In this document: in pieces, positions 1-5,971 of the stretch
Layout: each line of letters opens with the position of its first letter
Numbering within the stretch: the first letter of the stretch is position 1
Assembly: GCA_003136335.1 (NCBI GenBank)
Contig: PLEA01000561.1
Span: 5,482 to 11,533 of the forward strand
Direction of reading: 5' to 3'
From: Acidobacteriaceae bacterium
GTDB lineage: Bacteria > Acidobacteriota > Terriglobia > Terriglobales > SbA1
Length of the DNA stretch: 6,052 nt
The notes under the pieces: model-generated
What the model was told of the DNA's origin: nothing
What the model saw: only the letters and a program-made list of their open reading frames with translations
Database searches by the model: none
Program-made: the position numbers and the translations under genes

Positions 1-1269
1 CTGGAAGCCATCCAGTGGTGCGGCGGCGTCTACTCGTCGGAGTGGGGATTTTCCAAGCTTCTGCACTGGCTCCGGCACAACCCCGAGAAACGATCAGAAC
101 TTGTATCCGCCTTCGAGCATTGCGACATGGTCGCAGCCACTCTGTGTGGCATCACTGATCCCAAGAAAGTGAAGCGCAGTGTTTGCGCGATGGGTCACAA
201 GTGGCTCTGGAACGCACAGCTAGGCGGCCTCCCGCCGGAGAGTTTTTTGGTTAAAGTGGATCCGCTGTTGAAGGGGGTCCGCGACGAACTGGATGGCGAA
301 TATGCTACCTCCGACCAAATCGCTGGCCGGTTATCCGCGTTCTGGGCTGAAAAACTGGGCCTTAAGGCAGGGATTCCAATCCCTGTAGGCGCCTTCGATG
401 CGCACTGGGATGCGATTGGTGCAGGGTGCCGAACCGACGACATGGTGAATGTCATCGGGACATCGACTTGCATCATTGGAATCACTCCCTCGGTGAACCT
501 TGTGCCCGGGGTTTGCGGCGTCGTACCGGGCAGCGTTCATCCCTTGCGCACGGGAATCGAAGCCGGACTCTCCGCCGTAGGAGACATATTCAATGCGATC
601 GCTTCTCGTGCCGCCACCGATGTAAAGACGTTAAGTGTTGGCCTCGAGAGCTATCGCCCAGGGCAGACCGGCCTACTGCGCATGACCTGGGATAACGGCG
701 ATCGCACCGTGCTGGTGAACCCCAACTTGCGCGGCGTCACGCTGGGATGGAACTTGCAGAGCACGGCCCAGGATGAACTCTTCGCCGCCATCGAAGGAAC
801 GGCGTTTCATACACGAGTAATCCTGGATCGCATGGCCGGGAACGGCGTACCCATCAAACGCGTGATCAATGCGGGGGGCATTCCGCAGAAGAATGACGTC
901 CTGAACCAGGTCTATGCCAGCGTGCTCGGACGTCCGGTCCTGGTTCCGAGCAAGAGCGTTGTCAGTATAGGATCTGCAATCTTTGCTTTTCTGGCGGCTG
1001 GCACTTTCAAGACGATCGAGGAAGCACAGGACAAGATTTGCCCCTCCCACCGAACGTTCCTGCCGGATGATTCGGCGCAACGCACCTACGACCGTCTCTA
1101 CCTCTTATATAGCAAGTTGTATTTCGCATTGGGACAGCGCGGCAGCGACGGCATGGGCGACATCCTGCCGACATTAATCGCGGTGTCAGAGTCTGCAGGA
1201 CGTCAGGCAACACGGAAGAGGCGCAAGCGAGGAGCAGCGATGACGTTAGGCAAGTGCGGCACCGGATGA
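1..1269 (+). CDS. araB: L-ribulokinase (AraB), 5'-truncated by the window edge
   Basis: FGGY-family kinase that phosphorylates L-ribulose to L-ribulose 5-phosphate with ATP in the cytoplasm, the second step of bacterial L-arabinose catabolism. The frame is open from base 1, so the gene begins before the window. The 422 visible residues compare with roughly 550 in the family, so about 130 N-terminal residues are missing. Family signals seen: a CGGVYSSEWGFSKLL segment at the left edge, GHKWLWN near base 196, GAFDAHWDAIGAGC near 390-430, the GTSTC turn near 460, and the C-terminal FGGY domain with NAGGIPQKND (868-897), LGRPVLVP and GSAIFAFLAAG (970-1002). The body ends around GDILPTL (1159-1179). 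The last ~20 residues (TRKRRKRGAAMTLGKCGTG) are basic, look unrelated to the family and run into a mutarotase remnant, so the native stop may have been lost. The neighbouring arabinofuranosidase supports an arabinose role. Xylulokinase or glycerol kinase is less likely given the AraB-like segments. Confidence 0.94.
   Translation: MEAIQWCGGVYSSEWGFSKLLHWLRHNPEKRSELVSAFEHCDMVAATLCGITDPKKVKRSVCAMGHKWLWNAQLGGLPPESFLVKVDPLLKGVRDELDGEYATSDQIAGRLSAFWAEKLGLKAGIPIPVGAFDAHWDAIGAGCRTDDMVNVIGTSTCIIGITPSVNLVPGVCGVVPGSVHPLRTGIEAGLSAVGDIFNAIASRAATDVKTLSVGLESYRPGQTGLLRMTWDNGDRTVLVNPNLRGVTLGWNLQSTAQDELFAAIEGTAFHTRVILDRMAGNGVPIKRVINAGGIPQKNDVLNQVYASVLGRPVLVPSKSVVSIGSAIFAFLAAGTFKTIEEAQDKICPSHRTFLPDDSAQRTYDRLYLLYSKLYFALGQRGSDGMGDILPTLIAVSESAGRQATRKRRKRGAAMTLGKCGTG
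1230..1242 (+). promoter_or_regulatory. Shine-Dalgarno plus ATG leading into a 9-codon dead end
   Basis: AGGAG at 1230-1234 lies 5 bases before an ATG at 1240-1242, a well-formed start signal. The ATG is in the araB frame and stops after nine codons at 1269. A strong start signal inside the tail of araB, just ahead of a mutarotase C-terminus in another frame, suggests it once began the downstream gene. That origin is inference; the signal itself is seen. Confidence 0.4.
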
Positions 1270-1402
1270 GTCGCATTCGGCATTGTGCCTGGAGACGCAA
1301 CTCCTCCCAGACTCACCGAATCACGCCGATTTCCCGACCACCGAGTTGCAGCCCGGCGCGCGGTATCACACTGTCACCGTCTACAGCTTCTCTGCCCGTT
1401 AA
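1250..1402 (+). pseudogene. C-terminal remnant of an aldose 1-epimerase (galactose mutarotase)
   Basis: Frame 2 is open from 1250 to the TAA at 1400-1402 with no usable ATG start. From about 1274 it encodes SALCLETQ, then LLPDSPNHADFPTTELQPG and ARYHTVTVYSF. This is the typical C-terminus of GalM-type mutarotases (family pattern CLETQ-hFPDSPN-FPST-L-PG-Y-TTVY-F). These enzymes interconvert alpha and beta anomers of free aldoses, and they are often encoded with arabinose or galactose genes. Only ~45 of the usual ~340-380 codons remain, and a TAG at 1247-1249 closes the frame upstream, so the gene is dead. It overlaps the last codons of araB in a different frame, which suggests a deletion joined the two. 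The match is by eye, but the run of conserved residues is long enough to be convincing. Confidence 0.78.
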
Positions 1403-1554
1403 GTAATGCTGGAATCTCTTCATGCCGGAAGCCTCGCGGGCGCCAGCAGTTGCCGGGCGAACCGGCACCGACGACGCGGCAGCCACTGAGATCGCCGAGG
1501 CCACGAATTGTCTTCGCGAGATGTGCCTTTTTCAGCCATTTCTCATCACCCCAC
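1403..1554. other. Convergent intergenic gap with a GC-rich hairpin
   Basis: These 152 bases separate the mutarotase remnant from the GH51 stop codon on the opposite strand. A perfect 6-bp stem, TGCCGG (1451-1456) and CCGGCA (1462-1467), closes a GCGAA loop. No T-run follows directly on either strand, so it is not a standard intrinsic terminator. A T5 tract occurs only later, near 1527-1532. Plus-strand frame 3 is open from 1407 to 1574 but encodes nothing I recognise and overlaps the GH51 end. Confidence 0.3.
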
Positions 1555-3213
1555 CTACAGCAACCACTGAATAACGGTGTACGATCGCGCCGGCACCTCA
1601 AACTTACTCTTGCCTCCCGAGGTAGTCGGCGTCCGAAACGACTGCGGCGCAACCCGTTGCGGTGCGGCAAAACTATTCGAGGCTTTCAGATCGTCACCGG
1701 TCAGCAAAGACGCTGAAATCGCACGGGCGGGAGCGGCATCTTCCCAAACCACCTCAACCTCATGCGCCTTCGACAAATCGCGGTTCAGGATGAAGAGAGA
1801 AAGTTTGCCGTCATTGCGATCCAACGAACCCGCGACATCCAGATGCGCCACCGGGTCCAAGCCAGAAACTTCATAGGTGGAAGACTCCACCAACAGATTC
1901 AGCACCGCACCTTTGGCAAATTGTAGTGCCCAGCTGTATGGGTAGTAGATGGTCTGCCGGAACAAACCGTTCCCGTCCGTCATGATTGGAGCGATTACGT
2001 TGACCAACTGTGCCAAGCAGGCGAGCTTTACTCGATCCGCATTACGCAGCAGCGAATTAATGAGTCCTCCAACCAGGAGCGCATCTTCCAGGTTGTAGAC
2101 TTCTTCCAACAAATGGGGCGCTTCTTGTCTGTGGCCATCGACGGCATCTCCGGTTCGCGCGCGATACCAAACGTTCCATTCATCGAAAGACAGCCACAGT
2201 TTCTTGGGCGAGCGCTTGTGCCCGCGCACCAGATCGCAAACCGCGACCGTCTCGGCAATCTGGCGCTCCATGCTCAGATTCAGGGCAAGGTATTTCGAAG
2301 TATCATTGCCAGTCTCGCGCTCGTCGTTGCCAAAGTAGCGGTGCAGGGAGAGACCATCTACATACTGGTAGCATTGTTCGAGCACTTCGCGATCCCATTC
2401 GAGATAAGTAGGCATCAAGGGGCCGCTTGAGCCACAAGCGATAAGCTTGAGAGAGGAATCGACATCACGCATCTGCCGAGCGGCATCTGCGGCCTTCAGA
2501 CCATACTCCGTCGCCGACATGTGTCCGATCTGCCAGGGGCCGTCCATTTCGTTGCCCAGGCACCAGTGCTGCACCTTGTATGGATCAGGAATACCGTGCT
2601 GGCACCGCAGTTCGCTCCAGCGGGTTCCCTTCTCCACATTGCAGTACTCCACCAGAGCGGCCGCTTCCTCCGGCGTGCCGGTTCCCAAATTCATCCCCAT
2701 TAGGGGTTTCGTACCAACGGCTTTACACCAAGCGAGAAATTCATTGGTTCCGAACTGATTCGACTCGATCGTGTCCCATGCCTTGTCGAGCGTACGCTGG
2801 CGGTTTTGCTTGAGTCCAACGCCATCGAGCCAGTTGTATCCTGAGACAAAATTCCCTCCGGGATAGCGAATGATCGGCACACCCAGCCGGCGAATTTCAT
2901 TGAGAACGTCTTTGCGGAATCCGTTGGCATCGGAGAGTTTCGATCCGGGATCATAGATTCCCTCATAGATAGCACGTCCCAAGTGTTCGAGGAAAGAGCC
3001 GAATAAATTGCGGTCGAGTGGGGCAATCGTTCGTCTGGTATCGACGTAAACCCGCGCGCCGGTTATCCTGCTGGCCGACGGCGCGGCTTGAGCCGGTCCT
3101 TCAGCGACAAGCCCGCGCGCGAAGCCACCTAGAAGGGCCGTTGCGGAACATGCCATTCCCGCGTTGGAAACCTGCTTAAGGAACTTTCGTCTGGCGAAGG
3201 AAAATCGATTCAT
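1555..3213 (-). CDS. Exported GH51 alpha-L-arabinofuranosidase
   Basis: Retaining glycoside hydrolase that removes terminal alpha-L-arabinofuranosyl groups from arabinoxylan, arabinan or arabino-oligosaccharides. The 552 residues begin with a Tat-type signal: RRKFLK at 8-13, a hydrophobic stretch at about 15-36 and an AQA/A cleavage-like site near 41-44. This predicts folded export to the periplasm, whereas many GH51 enzymes are cytoplasmic. The catalytic barrel spans roughly 60-420 and carries FGSFLEHLGRAIYEGIYDPG (71-90), RYPGGNFVSGYNW (116-128), the acid/base motif WCLGNEMDGPWQ with E222, and the nucleophile motif FDEWNVWY with E345. The 123-residue spacing between the two glutamates suits the family. 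A beta-sandwich follows from about 425 to the end (PARSYTVIQ). The gene appears intact. The ATG at 3213 has GAGGA just upstream (3217-3221). It lies downstream of rhamnulokinase and rhamnose isomerase remnants on the same strand, so it was probably the distal gene of that operon. The exact polymer cannot be told from sequence. Confidence 0.96.
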   Translation of the reverse strand: MNRFSFARRKFLKQVSNAGMACSATALLGGFARGLVAEGPAQAAPSASRITGARVYVDTRRTIAPLDRNLFGSFLEHLGRAIYEGIYDPGSKLSDANGFRKDVLNEIRRLGVPIIRYPGGNFVSGYNWLDGVGLKQNRQRTLDKAWDTIESNQFGTNEFLAWCKAVGTKPLMGMNLGTGTPEEAAALVEYCNVEKGTRWSELRCQHGIPDPYKVQHWCLGNEMDGPWQIGHMSATEYGLKAADAARQMRDVDSSLKLIACGSSGPLMPTYLEWDREVLEQCYQYVDGLSLHRYFGNDERETGNDTSKYLALNLSMERQIAETVAVCDLVRGHKRSPKKLWLSFDEWNVWYRARTGDAVDGHRQEAPHLLEEVYNLEDALLVGGLINSLLRNADRVKLACLAQLVNVIAPIMTDGNGLFRQTIYYPYSWALQFAKGAVLNLLVESSTYEVSGLDPVAHLDVAGSLDRNDGKLSLFILNRDLSKAHEVEVVWEDAAPARAISASLLTGDDLKASNSFAAPQRVAPQSFRTPTTSGGKSKFEVPARSYTVIQWLL

Positions 3214-3274
3214 TGTTTCCTCAATGGATAAGTCCTGTAACGAACTTCAGATGTGTCCGTGAATACCGACCGGA

Positions 3275-3423
3275 GCAGTGGAGAGATCCGCCGTATTCGA
3301 CCGGTTCATTCGGAAACGATGTACCTCTTCCGTCGTGAGAATTCCTGACGGAAGATGTGCTAGAACCGCGAGTCCACTCTCGGCGTCAAAATCGAAAGCG
3401 AGATAGGGCTTGCTCTCAGGCAT
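3275..3423 (-). pseudogene. rhaB: N-terminal remnant of rhamnulokinase (RhaB), frameshifted
   Basis: The ATG at 3423 begins MPESKPYLAFDFDAESGLAV followed by LAHLPSG, LTTEEVHRF. This matches the start of rhamnulokinases (family pattern YLAFDLGAESGRAV...L..EEVHRF), which phosphorylate L-rhamnulose to L-rhamnulose 1-phosphate. After F (3313-3315) the frame breaks. Moving one base restores NEPVEYGGSLH (3278-3310), the next conserved block (family: HRFPNEPV-YGGSLHW). One base, probably a C in the proline codon, has been lost. Similarity then stops at about 3275, where the family tryptophan should be. About 50 of ~480 codons survive, so no enzyme is made. The uncorrected frame would run to a stop at 3247-3249. 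Residue D of FDFDAES stands where most relatives have G, a further sign of decay. The start overlaps the rhamnose isomerase stop by 8 bases (ATGCCTGA), and no SD precedes it, which fits coupled translation in the ancestral operon. Confidence 0.8.
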
Positions 3424-3707
3424 AGGAGGAGACGTTCCGCGAATTGCGCGTCGCGCGTTCCCTGGTGATGCGCTCGAGGTAGCCGCTCCGGCGGAATGCC
3501 AAAGAACATGCAACGCTACGGTGGGGCAGACTCCGGCGAGCAGATGTACCTGGCCAGCGTCGCTGAACTTCTCCTCGGTTGTAGTGGCCGCCGCTGGCTG
3601 TACGAATTTGCCAAAGCGCGTGCCAAGTGTTGGCCAAGCCCAGACGTTAACTCGATGCGGAAGGACTCGAGCGCCTCAAAAATCTTCTCACTCTTGCGTG
3701 CGTCCAT
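3416..3707 (-). pseudogene. rhaI: L-rhamnose isomerase (RhaI type) remnant: both ends kept, middle deleted
   Basis: Encoded the enzyme converting L-rhamnose to L-rhamnulose. The ATG at 3707 follows a good SD and reads EKIFEALESFRIEL. One base is then missing near 3643-3645. In the next frame the N-terminal family block continues: WAWPTLGTRFGKFVQP, EEKFSDAGQVH and GVCPTVALHVLW (family: PSWAFGNSGTRF...EKI-DA-QVH..TG..PTVALH.PW). At about 3494-3503 this breaks off, and another frame reads AFRRSGYLERITRERATR to a TGA at 3416-3418. That resembles the RhaI C-terminus (A-R-SGY...-ERP). Roughly 300 central codons holding the metal-binding and catalytic residues are gone. The stop overlaps the rhaB start by 8 bases, which confirms that the true 3' end of the gene is present. 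The N-terminal assignment is firmer than the C-terminal one, which rests on a short segment plus the overlap. Confidence 0.75.
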
Positions 3708-3713
3708 AGCGGT

Positions 3714-3720
3714 CCTCTCT
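3714..3720 (-). promoter_or_regulatory. Ribosome binding site of the rhaI remnant
   Basis: AGAGAGG lies six bases before the ATG at 3707 on the minus strand. It decides the start. The reading frame stays open upstream to about 3935, but those ~76 codons resemble nothing known, whereas the family-like protein begins exactly at this ATG. Confidence 0.6.
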
Positions 3721-4009
3721 TCGGAATCGAAGGCTACAATCCCCCCGCACAACGTCACGAATTTCTTTTCCAGACCATCTAGTTTCGCATTGCGGAAGGC
3801 GCAGCACAACACTTGGCTGTGAGACTGCTCCCGAGTCACCGGGGTTCGGACGGAATACCGGGACTCAAACCACGACCACCGCGTTGGGCAGCGTTGGTAA
3901 AGATCACGCATTCCAACGGCACCATGATGGCGCACGTCGTAGCGTTTGAATGGACAACTCAGGCACGAATTTCGTCGCGCTTAATTGTTTGCTGGTCCCG
4001 CCCGGAGCG

Positions 4010-4044
4010 GTGTCAATCCCAGCGCTATTCCTGAGGGATAACAC
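4010..4044 (+). promoter_or_regulatory. Imperfect inverted repeat over the ribosome binding site of the winged-helix gene
   Basis: GTGT-CA-ATCCC (4010-4020) faces GGGAT-A-ACAC (4035-4044) across 14 bases. The right arm includes the GGG of the only SD-like sequence (GAGGG, 4033-4037) ahead of the next gene. It could be an operator for a dimeric regulator or an RNA hairpin that masks the ribosome site. Both roles are inference, and an arm pairing of 5+4 bases can occur by chance. Confidence 0.3.
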
Positions 4045-4051
4045 CAGTGGT

Positions 4052-4591
4052 ATGTATGTTTCGATGGATCACGGACAAACGGCCGACAAGGCGGCAGCGG
4101 ATTCCCCGGGGGGCGAAAACCGCCACGTGCAAAACGTAATAGGGCAGGCGGAACGGGAATTGCGCCAGTTGATCGAGGAGCGAGCCGTAGTCACGAAGCG
4201 CATTGGCACGGTAAAGCAGATCATCGTGGGTTTAGCGACGCTCTTCGGCGACGGCATTTTGGACGCTGCTCTATTAGATCTGGTCGATCGCAAGAGCAGT
4301 TCCCGCCGGCCCGGTATCACCCGGGCATGCCGCAGAGTACTGATGGAAGCAGGGCGGCCGATGAGCGTGCGCGATGTGTGCGATGGGATTCAACGAACCG
4401 CGCCTGCGTTGCTGGCCCGCCACAAGGTTCCGACTGCAACAATCAATACGATTTTGGGCCGACTGGTGGGGTACGGTGAGGCGACAGTGTTACCTGGAGG
4501 TCGCGGGCAACGCGCCTGGCTGTGGGCGGCAGAGCGCGACGGCAAATCGAGCCGCGCGCCGGACGGGGAAGGCTCAGGCCAGGCTGGGTAG
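4052..4591 (+). CDS. Coiled-coil and winged-helix protein of unknown function
   Basis: A 179-residue protein, probably cytoplasmic, with no signal peptide or membrane segment. Residues ~26-60 (QAERELRQLIEERAVVTKRI) form a heptad-rich helix likely to dimerise. A link with FGDGILDAALLDLVDRK (65-81) follows. From ~88 to 158 the pattern PGITRACRRVLMEAGRPMS, VRDVCDGIQ, TINTILGRLVGYGEA and QRAWLWA reads as a winged helix: two helices, a recognition helix containing TINTILGRL, and a wing ending in the tryptophan pair. The tail is polar and low in order. I recall similar small proteins as common, uncharacterised genes in Acidobacteriota genomes; that link is from memory. DNA binding is plausible but unproven. 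The ATG at 4052 is chosen because GAGGG lies upstream, though 14 bases away, which is long. ATG 4064 is the alternative. An upstream in-frame ATG at 3950 would add 34 residues unlike the rest. It is convergent with the kinase gene. Confidence 0.78.
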   Translation: MYVSMDHGQTADKAAADSPGGENRHVQNVIGQAERELRQLIEERAVVTKRIGTVKQIIVGLATLFGDGILDAALLDLVDRKSSSRRPGITRACRRVLMEAGRPMSVRDVCDGIQRTAPALLARHKVPTATINTILGRLVGYGEATVLPGGRGQRAWLWAAERDGKSSRAPDGEGSGQAG

Positions 4592-4642
4592 TGGATTGTG
4601 TTGCGCTCTCCGGCGCGCCCGAGATGTTGCGCGGCGCCGAAG

Positions 4643-5971
4643 TCACATCTCCACTGCCATGCGGAGAGGAATACACACCCGAGCAGCCACGCCGCCATCC
4701 GGCAGGCTTAACAGTTCCACGCTCTGATCCTGGCCGTAGATCGTCTCCAGGCGCTCGCGCGTGATTCTTAGTCCCATGCCGCCAGACGAGGAGTGGCATG
4801 GCTCCCTAAATCCGGGTCCGTTGTCTCTCACCTCCAGATGAAGATCGTCGTCATCGTGAGTGGCGGAGATTCGAATCTCACCTCCGGACACCAACCTGGA
4901 AATTCCGTGCTTGATGGCATTGTCCACCAAAGGCTGCAGCAACAAGTGAGGGACGCTGGCGTCGAGAGTCTCCGGAGCGACGTCGATACTCACCTTGAGC
5001 CTTTCTTCGAATCGCACCTTTTCGATCTCGATATAACAATTTACAAATTCCAATTCGCGACTCAAGGTTGTCATCTGGGTTGAGGCGGTTTCGAGGCTGA
5101 TCCTGAGCAGGTCGCCCAGCCGCGTGATCATTCGATCGGCAGCTTCAACGTTAGTTAACATCAACGCGGAAATGGAGTTCAGCGTGTTGAAGAGAAAATG
5201 CGGCTGCAACTGGCTCTTTAACGATTGCAGCCTCGCTTTCTCAAGTTGCGCTTGCAATTGCGACGTGCGCAACTCCCGCTCGCGGAACCTCTGGTAATAA
5301 CACGCCGCGTGTGCAATCAGTACGATCGGCAGGTAGGTGGTGACAACGTCGTCGACCACGCTAGAGAGGAACATCCTCTCAAACATAAACCACTGGATTC
5401 GAAATCCCCGCGCTTGTGCGTCCCAAACAGCGGAAACCCAGTGCCGGACGCGAGGATCCCAATACGCGTATGGAGTCATGCCCCGGAGCGCGACCTGCGC
5501 CAAAGTAAATACCAACCCTCCCGCCAGCAGGAGCAACGAATTTGTTGCCCAGTTGTTGCGTTGCACTGGGTAGCGGTTCGCTAACGCGAAAACGAAGGGA
5601 GTGAGCGGAATGTAGGTTAGAACTTGGCTAGATTGCATGCCCAGAATGCTGAGAAAGCTCATGGACGTGCCGGTCGAGCGATACAACTCGTAGACTGTTA
5701 TGGCGTAGGCCAGAGCAACAAACGTCCACACGCCAAAACTCAGCGCCCAGATGATCCAGGGACGAAAACTTCCGGGGGCGCCGCCGCTTGTTGTTTTACT
5801 CTTCAGCGGTACCATCCGGCGCGGTCGGCGCACCAACTCACCGGCGCAATGCGAACAAATGCCGTGCATGTTCGAACAGCAGACCGAACAGAAAGTGCAT
5901 TCGTAAGAGCACACGTATGCGGTGCTGTCAGCTGGCAGCGCAAGCCCGCAACCTTCGCAGCTGGTCTTCAC
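4643..5971 (-). CDS. LytS/YehU-type membrane sensor histidine kinase with N-terminal DUF1272 domain
   Basis: A 442-residue sensor that should autophosphorylate on histidine and pass phosphate to a LytTR-type response regulator. Residues 1-50 form a DUF1272-like cysteine-rich domain (C5, C8, C21, C25, C28, C31, C39, C42; ...CSYECTFC...CSHCAGELVRRPRR), probably zinc binding and cytoplasmic. Likely membrane helices lie at about 71-93, 105-130, 142-163 and 203-225. A helical linker rich in Q, L and E (230-253) follows, then the His_kinase block LKSQLQPHFLFNTLNSI with phosphoacceptor H258, an N-box PLVDNAIKHG (N351), DNGPG (383-387), GGMGL (397-401) and the signature RITRERLETIYG. All key motifs are present. 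The start is GTG at 5971: an in-frame TGA lies at 6029-6031, and no ATG, GTG or TTG occurs between. GAGGG precedes it by ten bases. No response regulator is in the window, so the partner lies beyond base 6052 or elsewhere. The ligand is unknown. Confidence 0.95.
   Translation of the reverse strand: MKTSCEGCGLALPADSTAYVCSYECTFCSVCCSNMHGICSHCAGELVRRPRRMVPLKSKTTSGGAPGSFRPWIIWALSFGVWTFVALAYAITVYELYRSTGTSMSFLSILGMQSSQVLTYIPLTPFVFALANRYPVQRNNWATNSLLLLAGGLVFTLAQVALRGMTPYAYWDPRVRHWVSAVWDAQARGFRIQWFMFERMFLSSVVDDVVTTYLPIVLIAHAACYYQRFRERELRTSQLQAQLEKARLQSLKSQLQPHFLFNTLNSISALMLTNVEAADRMITRLGDLLRISLETASTQMTTLSRELEFVNCYIEIEKVRFEERLKVSIDVAPETLDASVPHLLLQPLVDNAIKHGISRLVSGGEIRISATHDDDDLHLEVRDNGPGFREPCHSSSGGMGLRITRERLETIYGQDQSVELLSLPDGGVAARVCIPLRMAVEM

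Larger units (their letters stand above)
3708..4051. other. Divergent intergenic region
   Basis: These 344 bases lie between the rhaI remnant (leftward) and the winged-helix gene (rightward) and should hold both promoters. I see no convincing -35/-10 pair on either strand. Minus-strand bases about 3855-3885 (GGTCGTGGTTTGAGTCCC) recall a tRNA T-arm, but the stem has mismatches and no acceptor, D or anticodon arm can be folded around it. An open minus frame (3708-3935) and an open plus frame (3950-4051) give no family-like protein. Confidence 0.5.

Noticed and set aside
369..386. Perfect inverted repeat CAGGGATT-CC-AATCCCTG
   Set aside because: It lies inside conserved ribulokinase coding sequence, with a 2-base spacer too short for a hairpin loop. 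Probably chance.
673..1080. 135-codon minus-strand frame opposite araB
   Set aside because: Shadow of the conserved ribulokinase frame, with no recognisable protein features.
1407..1574. Open plus-strand frame 3 after the mutarotase remnant as another gene remnant
   Set aside because: The translation is alanine/threonine rich without any family motif, and it overlaps the intact GH51 end.
2113..2813. Several plus-strand frames of 60-105 codons opposite GH51
   Set aside because: They lie entirely within the well-conserved GH51 coding sequence on the other strand and look like non-protein translations.
3850..3930. tRNA-like stretch on the minus strand (GGTCGTGGTTTGAGTCCC) and a second one on the plus strand near 3935
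   Set aside because: The putative T-stem has two mismatches out of five, and no acceptor, D or anticodon stem can be formed around either stretch. At most it is a degraded tRNA end, which cannot be supported here.
3516..3935. 139-codon minus-strand frame as one gene
   Set aside because: Only its part after the ATG at 3707 resembles a known protein. It leaves the family frame at ~3645 and its upstream 76 codons match nothing recognised.
4592..4642. Terminator between the convergent winged-helix and kinase genes
   Set aside because: The sequence is GC-rich with GGCGCGCC-type palindromes but has no stem followed by a T-run on either strand.
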